The notes below the pieces were generated by a model that was not told the origin of the DNA, searched no databases, and saw only the letters and a list, made by a program, of their open reading frames with translations. Both the position numbers and the translations under genes were made by a program. This document shows, one piece after another, positions 1 through 7,971 of a stretch of DNA of 64,000 nt (positions are counted from its first letter, which is position 1; every line of letters begins with the position of its first letter). The DNA is from SM23-73-3 sp964580215 (GTDB taxonomy: Bacteria > Zixibacteria > MSB-5A5 > SM1-73), in the NCBI GenBank assembly GCA_964580215.1, contig CAZOJT010000009.1, forward strand, positions 1 through 64,000, given 5' to 3'.

Positions 1-285
1 GGACTAACTTCACAGATAAGAAGGGCCGCTGTATCGGTTCCATCTAATATAGCAGAAGGATATGGACCGAAGACCACACAGGAATACATACAAGCATTGT
101 ATATAGCTTACGGGTCTAACTGCGAGTTGGAGACTCAAATTTTGTTAGCTGGTGATTTACGCTACCTTAAAGCCGATCTCAAGACACAGAATTCGTGCAA
201 TTTTGAGAAACTAAAGAAAGATATTCGTATGAATGCTTCGCATAGGAGAGGTGGAAAGGATGCTTCCCGCCTCTGGCGGGATTAA
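1..285 (+). CDS. Four-helix-bundle protein (23S rRNA intervening-sequence type), 5' end outside window
   Basis: The frame is open from base 1, so the start lies upstream of the window. The visible part reads LTSQIRRAAVSVPSNIAEGY and then a helix with GSNCELETQ, the signature of the small four-helix-bundle family first found in 23S rRNA intervening sequences and now known mostly as free-standing chromosomal genes. Members form oligomeric helical bundles; their function is not established. The family is usually about 115-120 residues. From about base 223 the C-terminus (RMNASH onward) is encoded by a dispersed palindromic repeat seen again near 15449 and 45280, so the normal end of the protein has been replaced. 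Family assignment is confident; whether the protein is functional is unknown. Confidence 0.8.
   Translation, partial: GLTSQIRRAAVSVPSNIAEGYGPKTTQEYIQALYIAYGSNCELETQILLAGDLRYLKADLKTQNSCNFEKLKKDIRMNASHRRGGKDASRLWRD
223..243. repeat. 21-bp ATTCGTATGAATGC... repeat unit inside the four-helix gene
   Basis: The unit starts attcgtatgaatgcttcgca. The same word occurs at 15448-15468 and, reverse-complemented, around 45278-45297. Variants with catacgcat are at 15507-15530, 45353-45395, 45706-45730 and 45766-45808. Here it forms the last coding part of the truncated gene. Confidence 0.75.
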
Positions 286-415
286 ATCTTTAGAAAACAA
301 ACATCCGATTGGATCCAAATGGACTTGAACCCATGAATCCTCGAACCCTTTTTAGCAACTTTTTGGGAGAAGAACCATAAAGATAAACTTTCACTTTAAA
401 AGGGAGGTGAAATAG

Positions 416-448
416 ATGGGAAAAAGATTTTGTTTGAAGTGTGTTTAG
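416..448 (+). CDS. Possible 10-residue leader peptide MGKRFCLKCV
   Basis: A strong ribosome-binding site (gggaggtga, 402-410) stands 5 bases before an ATG whose frame closes after 10 codons, 44 bases upstream of the porin start. The peptide holds two cysteines in a CLKC arrangement. No terminator/antiterminator pair is obvious behind it. It could be a translated leader of the porin gene or a decayed gene start; there is no homology evidence. Confidence 0.25.
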   Translation: MGKRFCLKCV

Positions 449-492
449 GCCGGATACCCAATTAACAAAAACCAAAACCGAAGGAGGTTAAA

Positions 493-1842
493 ATGAAAAG
501 GGGATTAACCTTTTTGACCATGGCTTTCTTTTTAATTACATCCACTGCATCGGTTACAGGTGAGCCACTAAAATTTTTCGATCGAATCGAGGTTGGAGGA
601 GAGTTACTTACCAAAGTTTTCTACTTAAAGAATTACAAGGGTTCTGAGGTGACTGACCGGTTCATCCTAACCCGTGGTTTGATTTCCACCACTTTCAACT
701 TTAGTCAGGATGCTTCTGCCACCCTGCTTTTTGGCAAAACCAGGGTATGGGGGAGAAGTACAACCAGCTATCAGGGGGAAGAGCCTGGAGCGATCCAGCA
801 TTTGAGCGGAGAGGATGGATTTTTGGAAACCATCGGCATCTTTAATGCAAATTTCAAAGTATTTAATGTCTTAGAAGGATTGAACCTGACCATAGGAAGA
901 CAGTTCGCCGGAGATAAAGAAGATGCCTTCTTCTACTATGGACCACAAAAGGGACGGTTTCTGGCTGTCACCTCCCTGGATGCCATCAGAGCGGATTGGG
1001 ACTTGGGTAAGATGAAGCTTTTCGGTTTGATGGGCAAAAAGAATGAGACCGGCACCGGAGACGGAAGCGGCAGGGATCCTTCAATCACCACCGAGGTAGC
1101 TTATGCGAATGATAAAGATACCGACATTTTTGCTCTGGAGGCCAGAAGCGATCAACTAATCAAGGATCAAGATTTTAAACTATTTTTGTATAGCCGGAGA
1201 AACGGACTGGCCTCCGGAAAAGGGGATAACCTTTACCTTTTTGGCTTCAGAGCGCATGGAGCGATAACGCCTTTAAAAGGAGTTGAATATGACCTCATGT
1301 TTGGGCAAAATGCAGGGAAAAACAATGATAATGGCCAAACCTATGCTGGCTGGCTGGGTCGGGGAATAGGGTATTACAGCACTGATATTCCCTCATTTTC
1401 CAGCTTGAAGCTGAATGCGGGCTATGTAAAAGTGAGCGGGGACAAAACTTCCACCTCCGATGAGAACGAGAACTTTGCCCGCATGAGCCGCGATTGTTTC
1501 TACAGCATGGCAGTGATAGTGTATGAAATTCTAAACGATCAGCATCCCGAGGCAGTCACTAACGTGGTCATACCTTTTGCAGGAATTGAGTTGGTCCCTG
1601 ATCTGTTCAAAGACAAGGTCACCATCTTCACCGAATATAGCAAGCTGGATTGTGATACACCCATAATGGGATACAAACACAAGGGAAGCGAGATCGACAT
1701 AGGGACAAGATGGGAACCCAGAAAGGATTTCTCTTTAGGTTTGACTTATGCTAAGTTCGATCCAGGAGATCTATTAGAAACCGTCTTTAACTCAAAAAAT
1801 CCAATCACCCAGGTAACAGCCGAATTCACGTTGAAGTTTTAG
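493..1842 (+). CDS. Outer-membrane porin-like beta-barrel protein
   Basis: A 449-residue protein with a signal peptide (MKRGLTFLTMAFFLITSTAS, cleavage near 24) and alternating amphipathic strands through its length. It ends in FTLKF, the C-terminal aromatic that marks proteins inserted by the BAM machinery. The overall pattern resembles alginate-export-like or phosphate-porin-like barrels of about 400-450 residues. It should sit in the outer membrane and pass small solutes; the substrate cannot be read from sequence. The start is fixed by aaggaggtt 9 bases upstream. The next gene on the strand is a periplasmic binding protein 370 bp away, so a shared role in solute sensing is possible but not shown. 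Confidence 0.7.
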   Translation: MKRGLTFLTMAFFLITSTASVTGEPLKFFDRIEVGGELLTKVFYLKNYKGSEVTDRFILTRGLISTTFNFSQDASATLLFGKTRVWGRSTTSYQGEEPGAIQHLSGEDGFLETIGIFNANFKVFNVLEGLNLTIGRQFAGDKEDAFFYYGPQKGRFLAVTSLDAIRADWDLGKMKLFGLMGKKNETGTGDGSGRDPSITTEVAYANDKDTDIFALEARSDQLIKDQDFKLFLYSRRNGLASGKGDNLYLFGFRAHGAITPLKGVEYDLMFGQNAGKNNDNGQTYAGWLGRGIGYYSTDIPSFSSLKLNAGYVKVSGDKTSTSDENENFARMSRDCFYSMAVIVYEILNDQHPEAVTNVVIPFAGIELVPDLFKDKVTIFTEYSKLDCDTPIMGYKHKGSEIDIGTRWEPRKDFSLGLTYAKFDPGDLLETVFNSKNPITQVTAEFTLKF

Positions 1843-1886
1843 GAATCTGGTTTTCCGACGGATCCAGAATTCGGACAGACGGGTTA

Positions 1887-1944
1887 AAAAAGGGGTATAG
1901 GAAATTTTGAAAGAATAGCTGATCGACTTTCTTATACCCCTTTT
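1887..1944 (+). terminator. Long hairpin after the porin gene, terminator-like
   Basis: aaaaggggtata pairs with tatacccctttt across a 30-base interior, and the stem can be extended with partly matched ggaaa/tttct. The A-rich left arm and T-rich right arm make a bidirectional terminator plausible 45 bp after the porin stop codon. Confidence 0.5.
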
Positions 1945-1949
1945 GGGAT

Positions 1950-2150
1950 TTAATACAAACGCAGTAATGATTCTTACATGTCATTCTGACCCTGCCTTTG
2001 GCGGGGGAAGAATCTGACTTCCAGCATTCTGGGTATCTCCCTGAACCTGTCTGCGTGTAACGCCCAACCAGACGAGAAAGTTTGCAGCCAGGCAAACATA
2101 TAGAGAGATGTTTCGCTTCGCTCAACATGACATGTCCTATGGATCCTGCG
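1950..2150. repeat. Dispersed intergenic repeat (tttaatacaaacgca... family)
   Basis: The stretch begins tttaatacaaacgcagtaa and continues with gtcattctgaccctgcc and cgcttcgctcaacatgac. A second copy of the same opening lies at 11485-11575. The reverse strand gives the spurious peptide VMLSEAKHL, a familiar product of this kind of bacterial intergenic repeat. No gene is supported here. Confidence 0.6.
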
Positions 2151-2212
2151 GACAATGTGTCAACTTATTTTGTTGGTTTGCTACAATTAAAAGAAAAAAC
2201 GAAGGAAGAGCT

Positions 2213-3241
2213 GTGTTCCATAAAACTTTTAAAATAATGCTTGTATCTTTTGTTTTAATTGTCGTTTTTCTTTTTGGTCTTTGTCCCGTCACACTCACAG
2301 AAACTAAGACCAAAATTTACAAGATGGGTGTGCTTCAGCTTCCTGCTCCGTATGCGGTAGAGATGGAACAAGGATTTAGAAAACAGCTTAAGTTTTTGGG
2401 CTATGAGGAGGGGAAGAATTTAGAATATATCAAAAGAATCGTGTTGCCAGAGAAGGTCGACTATGAGAAGAATAAAAAGGTGGCCAGGGAGCTTTTAAAA
2501 GAAGGGGTGGATCTTATTGCCACCATTGGAACCGGCGCCAGCACGCCAGTTTGGCCGGTGGTTAAAGGGACCGGAGTTCCCATGGTATTCGCTGGAGTTA
2601 CCTATCCCATTGAAGGAGGGTTAATTGACCAATTTGACAAGCCCACCGGGACTAACATAACCGGTTTGAGTTATGGGGTCTCCCCCCAGACCAGGCTCAA
2701 GCTCTTCAGGAAGACGTTTCCTGATCAGAAACGATTCAAAAGATTAGGATTTGTTTACTCCGGGGTGATGGAACAGGAAATCAATTATGTGAAAGAACTC
2801 AAAAACTTGAAAGAGACCAGCGGATTTGAGTTAAAATATATTGATTTTTATAATCATCAACTAGGGAAGCCAGATTTCAGCATACTGGAAAAAAATGTTG
2901 ACCAAGCAGATCTATTTTTCGGTTGGTATACATTGGATAGAATATGTGCTGATTCTTCCCTTTTGAAGAGACTTACCTCGTTGCTTATCCCCATTTTAGG
3001 AATAACCAGTAAATTTACAGACATGGGGGCTATTGGCGGAGTATTGACCGATCACTTTGCCTTAGGCGCCGAGCATGCCAATATGGTGGCAAAGATTCTT
3101 TCCGGGACAAACCCAGGAGAAATTCCTCCAAAACAGCCCTCCAGCTATCTGATTGAGATAAATCTTAAAAGAGCCAGAGAGCTGAATATAGAGATACCTT
3201 TGGAGATGATCGGCGCCGCCAGTCGAATTGTATATAAATAG
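2213..3241 (+). CDS. Periplasmic ABC-type substrate-binding protein (ABC_sub_bind family)
   Basis: About 342 residues. I place the start at GTG 2213 because gaaggaag lies just upstream and everything before it is dispersed repeat; a longer frame from 2108 would translate that repeat. A hydrophobic export segment (residues 7-25) is followed by the type 1 periplasmic-binding fold: YKMGVLQLPAPYAVEMEQGF, a VDLIATIGTGAS switch region, VPMVFAGVTYPIEGGLI and a C-terminal ELNIEIP lobe. Relatives (PF04392) bind small ligands for ABC importers or present them to sensors. No permease or ATPase is nearby; instead a hybrid kinase begins 26 bp downstream. That suggests the protein loads a ligand onto the kinase sensor domain (inference). 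Confidence 0.8.
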   Translation: MFHKTFKIMLVSFVLIVVFLFGLCPVTLTETKTKIYKMGVLQLPAPYAVEMEQGFRKQLKFLGYEEGKNLEYIKRIVLPEKVDYEKNKKVARELLKEGVDLIATIGTGASTPVWPVVKGTGVPMVFAGVTYPIEGGLIDQFDKPTGTNITGLSYGVSPQTRLKLFRKTFPDQKRFKRLGFVYSGVMEQEINYVKELKNLKETSGFELKYIDFYNHQLGKPDFSILEKNVDQADLFFGWYTLDRICADSSLLKRLTSLLIPILGITSKFTDMGAIGGVLTDHFALGAEHANMVAKILSGTNPGEIPPKQPSSYLIEINLKRARELNIEIPLEMIGAASRIVYK

Positions 3242-3267
3242 CTTTCAGTTAAAGGAGATGGACACAG

Positions 3268-6162
3268 ATGGGGAGGCCGCTTTTTATCTTCCGCCCTTTT
3301 TCCAAAGTTGCGGGACTATTTTTTCTAAGTAGCATCCGAAAAAAACTTCTCCTCTTTATCATCCTGCTTCTTGCCGGACCCATGGCATTCAGCATGCTTC
3401 ACGCCGTCAGGACCTTCGGTCGATTTATAGAGAAGCAAGCTCACGAGAAGGTGCATAGCGATCTGGTCAGCTTGACCATGATTTATGAAAATAAACAAAA
3501 AGAGATGGAAACTTTTGCCAGAAGCCTGGCTTCGCGTAATGTGGTCAAGGTGACGGTAGGCTTGGGAAGAGAATCCCTTTTGGGGAAACAGTTAGGTGAA
3601 TATTTAGGAAAAATGCTACAGGAGAATGTAGTTGATATGATCACGGTCACCGATGCCGAAGGAAAAGTAATAGCCAGAGGGACGAATCCACAGGCAAGAG
3701 ATGATGATCTCTCTTCTTTAGATTTGGTGAAGATGGCACTAAAAGGGGAGGGTGGGGTGGGGACTCAACTGATCTCGGAAGAGGAGTTGATTAAGGAAGG
3801 TCTTGCCTTTAAAGCTCAACCGGAAACTCAAAACATATATGCAACCCTGATGATTCAAGCCGGTTTTCCCATCTATGAGGAAGACAAGGTGATGGGAACG
3901 GTGTTGGTGGGATGTCTGATTAACCACAATTCTGGTTTGGCTGTGAAACTGGGTGACGAATCCAACCGAGATTTTGCCGTGCTTCAAAAGGATAGGATAG
4001 TCCTGACTAATGTAGAGGATGTAGATAAAGATGATATGCCTCTTCATAGGGAAAAAGTAAATCTTGTAATGGGTCCAGAAGAGAAAACCCCTTATGGGGA
4101 AAAAGAGAAACCCCTGTGGGGAAAAGCATATGGCTTAGGAGGCAAGGATTATTTAACCCATTTTTCTATCCTGCAGAACATCACGGGGGAAGAGGTAGGA
4201 AGGTTAATGGCTTTGAAAGATTTGGAATCCATAACAGGTCTTCAAAAGCAAGCCATCTTCGGAATGACCTTGATCTTTCTTTTAGGACTGGGCGTGGCAA
4301 TATTATCCGCAGGTTTCTTCGGATACAAGGTTACCCAGCCAATTAATCAGTTGGTAAAGGGAACTGAAAGAATTGCCCAGGGAGATTTGGAGACACTTAT
4401 CCAGGTTAATTCAAGAGATGAGATCGGAGTTTTAGCAAATTCATTTAACCAGATGACCAGCCAGTTAAGAAAGTCCAAAGTTGAACTGGAACAATATAGC
4501 CGAAATTTGGAAAATTTGGTCAAGAAGAGAACCAAAGAGTTAGAGTTCCAGACTCAGAGGGCGGTTCAGGCAGATCAGTTGAAATCGCAATTTTTAGCCA
4601 ACACCTCACATGAGTTTCGGACCCCCCTGAATTCCATCCTTGGATTTTTGAGATTGATTCTGGATGGCTATTGTAATGATGAGAGTGAGCAAAAGGAATT
4701 TATTCAGAATGCACACGCCAGTGCCAAACATCTTTTGTCTTTGATAAATGATGTTTTGGATATTGCCAAAATTGAGGCGGGCAAACTGGAGTTGGAGTTG
4801 GAGGAGGTGGACTTAAAAGCTTTATTTGAAGAAGTTAACTCTTTAACCCGAGTGCAGGTAGAACAGAAAAAACTTAAGATGTCTTTCATATGCGAAGACG
4901 AATTTGTCCCCAAGATTTATGCAGATTTAGGTAAATTAAAGCAGGTGATGTTAAATTTGATTGGCAACGCCATCAAATTTACTGATAAGGGATCGGTTAC
5001 TATCAGGACCAGAGTGCAAAAGGACAAAGGGAATGTGCTCATCCAGGTGGAGGATACCGGAATCGGAGTCGCACCGGAGAAGAGGGGGAGGCTTTTTAAG
5101 AAATTCAGTCAAGTGGATGGATCCTACACCAGGAAACATGGAGGAACCGGTTTGGGTTTGACTATAAGCAAAAGTTTGGTGGAGATGATGGGGGGGAAGA
5201 TAAACTTAGAAAGTCCCGGCGAAAACCAAGGATGCACAATTTCTTTCACCGTGCCAATTTTCAGAGAAACTACAAAAGAGGCTCTCCAGGAAAAAGAAAA
5301 GCCATTGGTCATCAAAGGGAACAAGGATGCTCCTTTGGTTTTGATTGTGGAGGATGACCCGGTATATGTCAGGTTTCTGGAGAAAATCCTACACCAAGAA
5401 GGTTTTTCCTCCATCTGCGCCGCCACGGCGGATGATGCAGTTTATGCCACCAGGGATTATCATCCGGAGATAATCACTCTGGATTACTCTCTACCTAAAA
5501 AGAGAAAAGGCAGTTTGAGAAACGGAAGAGACGTTATTCGGGAATTGCAGAAGGACCCGACCACCAAAGATATTGAGACGATCATTATCTCCGGACAGGA
5601 TGAAAACTTAATTAAGGAAGAACTTTCTTTTGAGACCATTACCTGCTTTCCGGAAGTTCTGGAAAAGCCGATCGATCCAGAAGTCTTGATGAAAAAGATC
5701 AAATCGCTTTTGCACAAAGAAAGTAGTTTGACTCCGCCCACCGAAAAGAGAGAGAGTTTGAATATCTTAGTGGCGGATGATGATCCTTTGGTGAGGAGAT
5801 TCGTGGCTAAGATATTAGAGCCGGAGGGAGATATCATCCACCAGGCGGTGGATGGCCAACAGGCAATAGATTTCATTTCAGAACATAAAGACAAAGTTGA
5901 TCTTTTGCTTTTGGATCTGATGATGCCCAAGAAAAGCGGAATAGACGTGATAAGAGAGCTGAAATTAGAAAGGAAGGCTCCTCATCTGCCCATAATTGTA
6001 ATAACCGCCCATTTAGATGCTTATGAAGAGAAGGAAAAAGAGCTTCTTTCCAGGAAGACGGTTTTAGAGGTAATCACCAAGGAAGAATTAAACCAGGATC
6101 CGGAGATTTTAAAGAAAAAAATAGCCCGACATACAAGGAAAGAAAAAACCCTAATGGTCTAA
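3268..6162 (+). CDS. Hybrid sensor histidine kinase: periplasmic sensor, HAMP, HisKA, HATPase, two receivers
   Basis: 964 residues with ribosome-binding site aaaggaga before the ATG. Order: TM1 (about 25-45); a roughly 270-residue extracytoplasmic sensor of double-Cache type, with VITVTDAEGKVIARG-like strands; TM2 (about 330-350); HAMP (350-405); coiled coil; HisKA with SHEFRTPLNSILGF (phospho-His near 451); HATPase with NLIGNAIKFTDKG, EDTGIGV and GGTGLGL; receiver 1 (about 690-800, acceptor Asp in ITLDYSLP, Lys in LEKPID); receiver 2 (about 830-950, DD pair in ADDDP, Asp in LLLDLMMP). It is a membrane kinase that passes phosphate internally. The kinase core is closely similar to the gene at 7972-11319. 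No DNA-binding output is encoded beside it. Confidence 0.92.
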   Translation: MGRPLFIFRPFSKVAGLFFLSSIRKKLLLFIILLLAGPMAFSMLHAVRTFGRFIEKQAHEKVHSDLVSLTMIYENKQKEMETFARSLASRNVVKVTVGLGRESLLGKQLGEYLGKMLQENVVDMITVTDAEGKVIARGTNPQARDDDLSSLDLVKMALKGEGGVGTQLISEEELIKEGLAFKAQPETQNIYATLMIQAGFPIYEEDKVMGTVLVGCLINHNSGLAVKLGDESNRDFAVLQKDRIVLTNVEDVDKDDMPLHREKVNLVMGPEEKTPYGEKEKPLWGKAYGLGGKDYLTHFSILQNITGEEVGRLMALKDLESITGLQKQAIFGMTLIFLLGLGVAILSAGFFGYKVTQPINQLVKGTERIAQGDLETLIQVNSRDEIGVLANSFNQMTSQLRKSKVELEQYSRNLENLVKKRTKELEFQTQRAVQADQLKSQFLANTSHEFRTPLNSILGFLRLILDGYCNDESEQKEFIQNAHASAKHLLSLINDVLDIAKIEAGKLELELEEVDLKALFEEVNSLTRVQVEQKKLKMSFICEDEFVPKIYADLGKLKQVMLNLIGNAIKFTDKGSVTIRTRVQKDKGNVLIQVEDTGIGVAPEKRGRLFKKFSQVDGSYTRKHGGTGLGLTISKSLVEMMGGKINLESPGENQGCTISFTVPIFRETTKEALQEKEKPLVIKGNKDAPLVLIVEDDPVYVRFLEKILHQEGFSSICAATADDAVYATRDYHPEIITLDYSLPKKRKGSLRNGRDVIRELQKDPTTKDIETIIISGQDENLIKEELSFETITCFPEVLEKPIDPEVLMKKIKSLLHKESSLTPPTEKRESLNILVADDDPLVRRFVAKILEPEGDIIHQAVDGQQAIDFISEHKDKVDLLLLDLMMPKKSGIDVIRELKLERKAPHLPIIVITAHLDAYEEKEKELLSRKTVLEVITKEELNQDPEILKKKIARHTRKEKTLMV

Positions 6163-6756
6163 CCTCTAAGTGAAAACTTGCTAATTCAGAGGAGGGGTGA
6201 CGACAGAACGTCTTTTGACTTCGGAGGCAATCAAGAGTTGAAGCACCATCAAAAGTTCAGAAGAGAAGGGGAGGAAAAAAACCTATCCTAAGGGGGTTTT
6301 GCTTTAAGAAAAAGAAAAAAGTTCCCTAAGAGCGAAATAGATTTTTGTCAAATACTGCAAAAGGAGGAGAAATAATCGGCTTTTGGTCACCGATAAGAAA
6401 TTGAGGTTGAAATTAGTATGGGCCAGCACGTGCAGGAAAGCTTGCCAGTTCCTGAAGGCACAAACAAGAAGGACGATTTAAGCCTTCTGGAAAAGAGTTG
6501 ACTTTTTATTCTTCTATCAATCAATCTTCAAGTAACTTTGCCAAAAAAGCTTTGCAGGATGTGCTGGAGTGCATATCTCAAGATCTCATTTGAGTTCCTA
6601 TGGATTCAAATGAACAACTGACCTGCGGACATTTGGGTTTGCCAGTTCTGGGTAGTGAAATTAAGCGTCACAACCCAATGTGCGACGCCCCCTCTTTGCG
6701 ACCCAATCTACCTATCTGGTGTTGATTATCAAAAACCTGAATCCTCTCCTAACAAA
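6163..6756. other. 594-bp gap between convergent genes
   Basis: The gap separates the hybrid kinase from the convergent receiver gene. It contains a good Shine-Dalgarno-like aaggagg at 6361 with no start codon at usable distance, and an inverted-repeat copy at 6565-6630. I see no convincing gene or structured RNA. Confidence 0.5.
6565..6630 (+). repeat. 66-bp repeat, copy A of an inverted pair
   Basis: Runs from tggagtgcatatctcaagat to actgacctgcggac. Its reverse complement, with few mismatches, is at 11805-11871. Together they bracket the receiver and kinase genes between them. Confidence 0.85.
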
Positions 6757-7515
6757 TTATTTCGTTTCTTCAACGTTTACTTTGGTGGTTGCCTCTTTAT
6801 GATCTGAGTCGGAAGACTTGTCAATATCTACGATCCTTACATCTTCCGCATATCTTTTGGTCTTGTATCTGGTAATCCGCCCTATCTTTTTAACGATCTC
6901 CACCATTCGATCCACCTGATCTAACACTTTGTTCAATCTTTGGGCCAAAGGATCACCTTCAGGAAGCTTTGCCATGACCAACTGCAGATTTCCCAAGATG
7001 GCGGTCAAAGGCTGGTTCAACTCGTGGCTGGCGGCTCCAGCCATCTCCACCACTGCAGACTCCTTTTCTTTTTCAATCAGTTTATCCTGTGTCTTTCTTA
7101 ATTCGTGGTTTAAGTTCACCAGCTCATCCTGCATTTTCTTCATCTTGATTAAGTTCCTGACCTTTAAAGGAAGCTGAAATCTTCGATCGTCGTCACTTAG
7201 TGGTTTGGTGAAATAATCATTTGCCCCCAAATCCAAACCTTTCTCGATAGCTCCCGAATCCTTGAGGGCAGATGCGATTATAACCGGAATGAAGGCTGTG
7301 GACGAATTGTGTTTTATTCTCTCCAGAGTCTGGAAACCGTCCATTCCGGGCATCATCAGATCTAAAACGATCAGATCAACGTTTTCCTGCTCCAGAAGTG
7401 CTAACGCTTCCTCCCCACTTTCTGCATCATGAAATTGATACCCCCCCTTGCGCAGGATGGTCTTTAGAATTTTTAAGTTTATTTCCTCATCATCAACTAA
7501 GAGTACAGTGTACAT
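6757..7515 (-). CDS. Response regulator with HisKA-like helical domain, no ATPase domain
   Basis: 252 residues; aaggag precedes the ATG. Residues 1-130 form a receiver: VDDEE acidic pair, acceptor Asp in LIVLDLMMPGMDG, Lys in YFTKPLS. A coiled coil (135-170) leads to ASHELNQPLTAILGNLQL (about 171-188), a clear H-box as in HisKA domains, plus a second helix to about 220. The frame then ends in a polar tail, with no N, G1 or G2 box. The protein cannot bind ATP like a kinase; it may be a phosphotransfer/dimerisation partner or a truncated kinase. It lies 456 bp downstream of the hybrid kinase at 7972-11319 on the same strand and could accept phosphate from it (inference). Confidence 0.85.
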   Translation of the reverse strand: MYTVLLVDDEEINLKILKTILRKGGYQFHDAESGEEALALLEQENVDLIVLDLMMPGMDGFQTLERIKHNSSTAFIPVIIASALKDSGAIEKGLDLGANDYFTKPLSDDDRRFQLPLKVRNLIKMKKMQDELVNLNHELRKTQDKLIEKEKESAVVEMAGAASHELNQPLTAILGNLQLVMAKLPEGDPLAQRLNKVLDQVDRMVEIVKKIGRITRYKTKRYAEDVRIVDIDKSSDSDHKEATTKVNVEETK

Positions 7516-7971
7516 CTTTTCTCCTTTTCAGTTGGTATTCCCAATTGATTCCTCAAACCAACAAAAAAAACATTCTTTCTTTAAATCTCATCCCCGATTG
7601 AGATGAAAGTCAAGCTGGGATGATCTTTAAGCCCGTTATAATCATTATCGGCAGATGCGAAAGTTTCTTTTCAAATTTATTTGATTAAATCTTCTCTGAG
7701 TTTCTAACAAATGGATAAAACGCTATCCCGTTTTATATGGTTGACCATTATTGAATTTTGCATAAAGAATGGAACATTCTTCCTTCTTTGCCTCTCTGTG
7801 CCTGCCGGGTCCCCGACCCGACAGGCAGCTCCCGCCAAGTCAGGGGACCTGGCGGGCACAGAATTATCGTTCCATTGAAAATACAAGAAGCAACAATTCA
7901 GAACTTTTGTCTCAAAGATTTTATTTTTAATCGTCCCACCCTCGACTGAGAAGAAGGCTTCTCAAAAAGCC
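7516..7971. other. 456-bp gap within the kinase/receiver pair
   Basis: Contains one strong palindrome (7796-7861) and AT-rich flanks. No gene is supported; short frames here run through the palindrome. Confidence 0.5.
7796..7861. repeat. GC-rich palindrome of about 66 bp
   Basis: Outer arms ctgtgcc and ggcacag enclose nested cgggtcccc / ggggacctg arms and gcctgccgggt / acccgacaggc. It could fold as a multi-branch hairpin in the transcript between the kinase and the receiver gene. Confidence 0.6.

Noticed and set aside
1826..2155. Minus-strand frame reading VMLSEAKHL
   Set aside because: A translation of a dispersed intergenic repeat; no start site or domain.
2108..2212. Upstream extension of the binding-protein gene
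   Set aside because: The extension translates a repeat (RFAQHDM); the GTG at 2213 has a ribosome-binding site and directly precedes an export signal.
6383..6481. 32-codon TTG-started frame behind an aaggagg at 6361
   Set aside because: Spacing from the ribosome-binding site to the start is about 15 bases and the peptide has no recognisable character.
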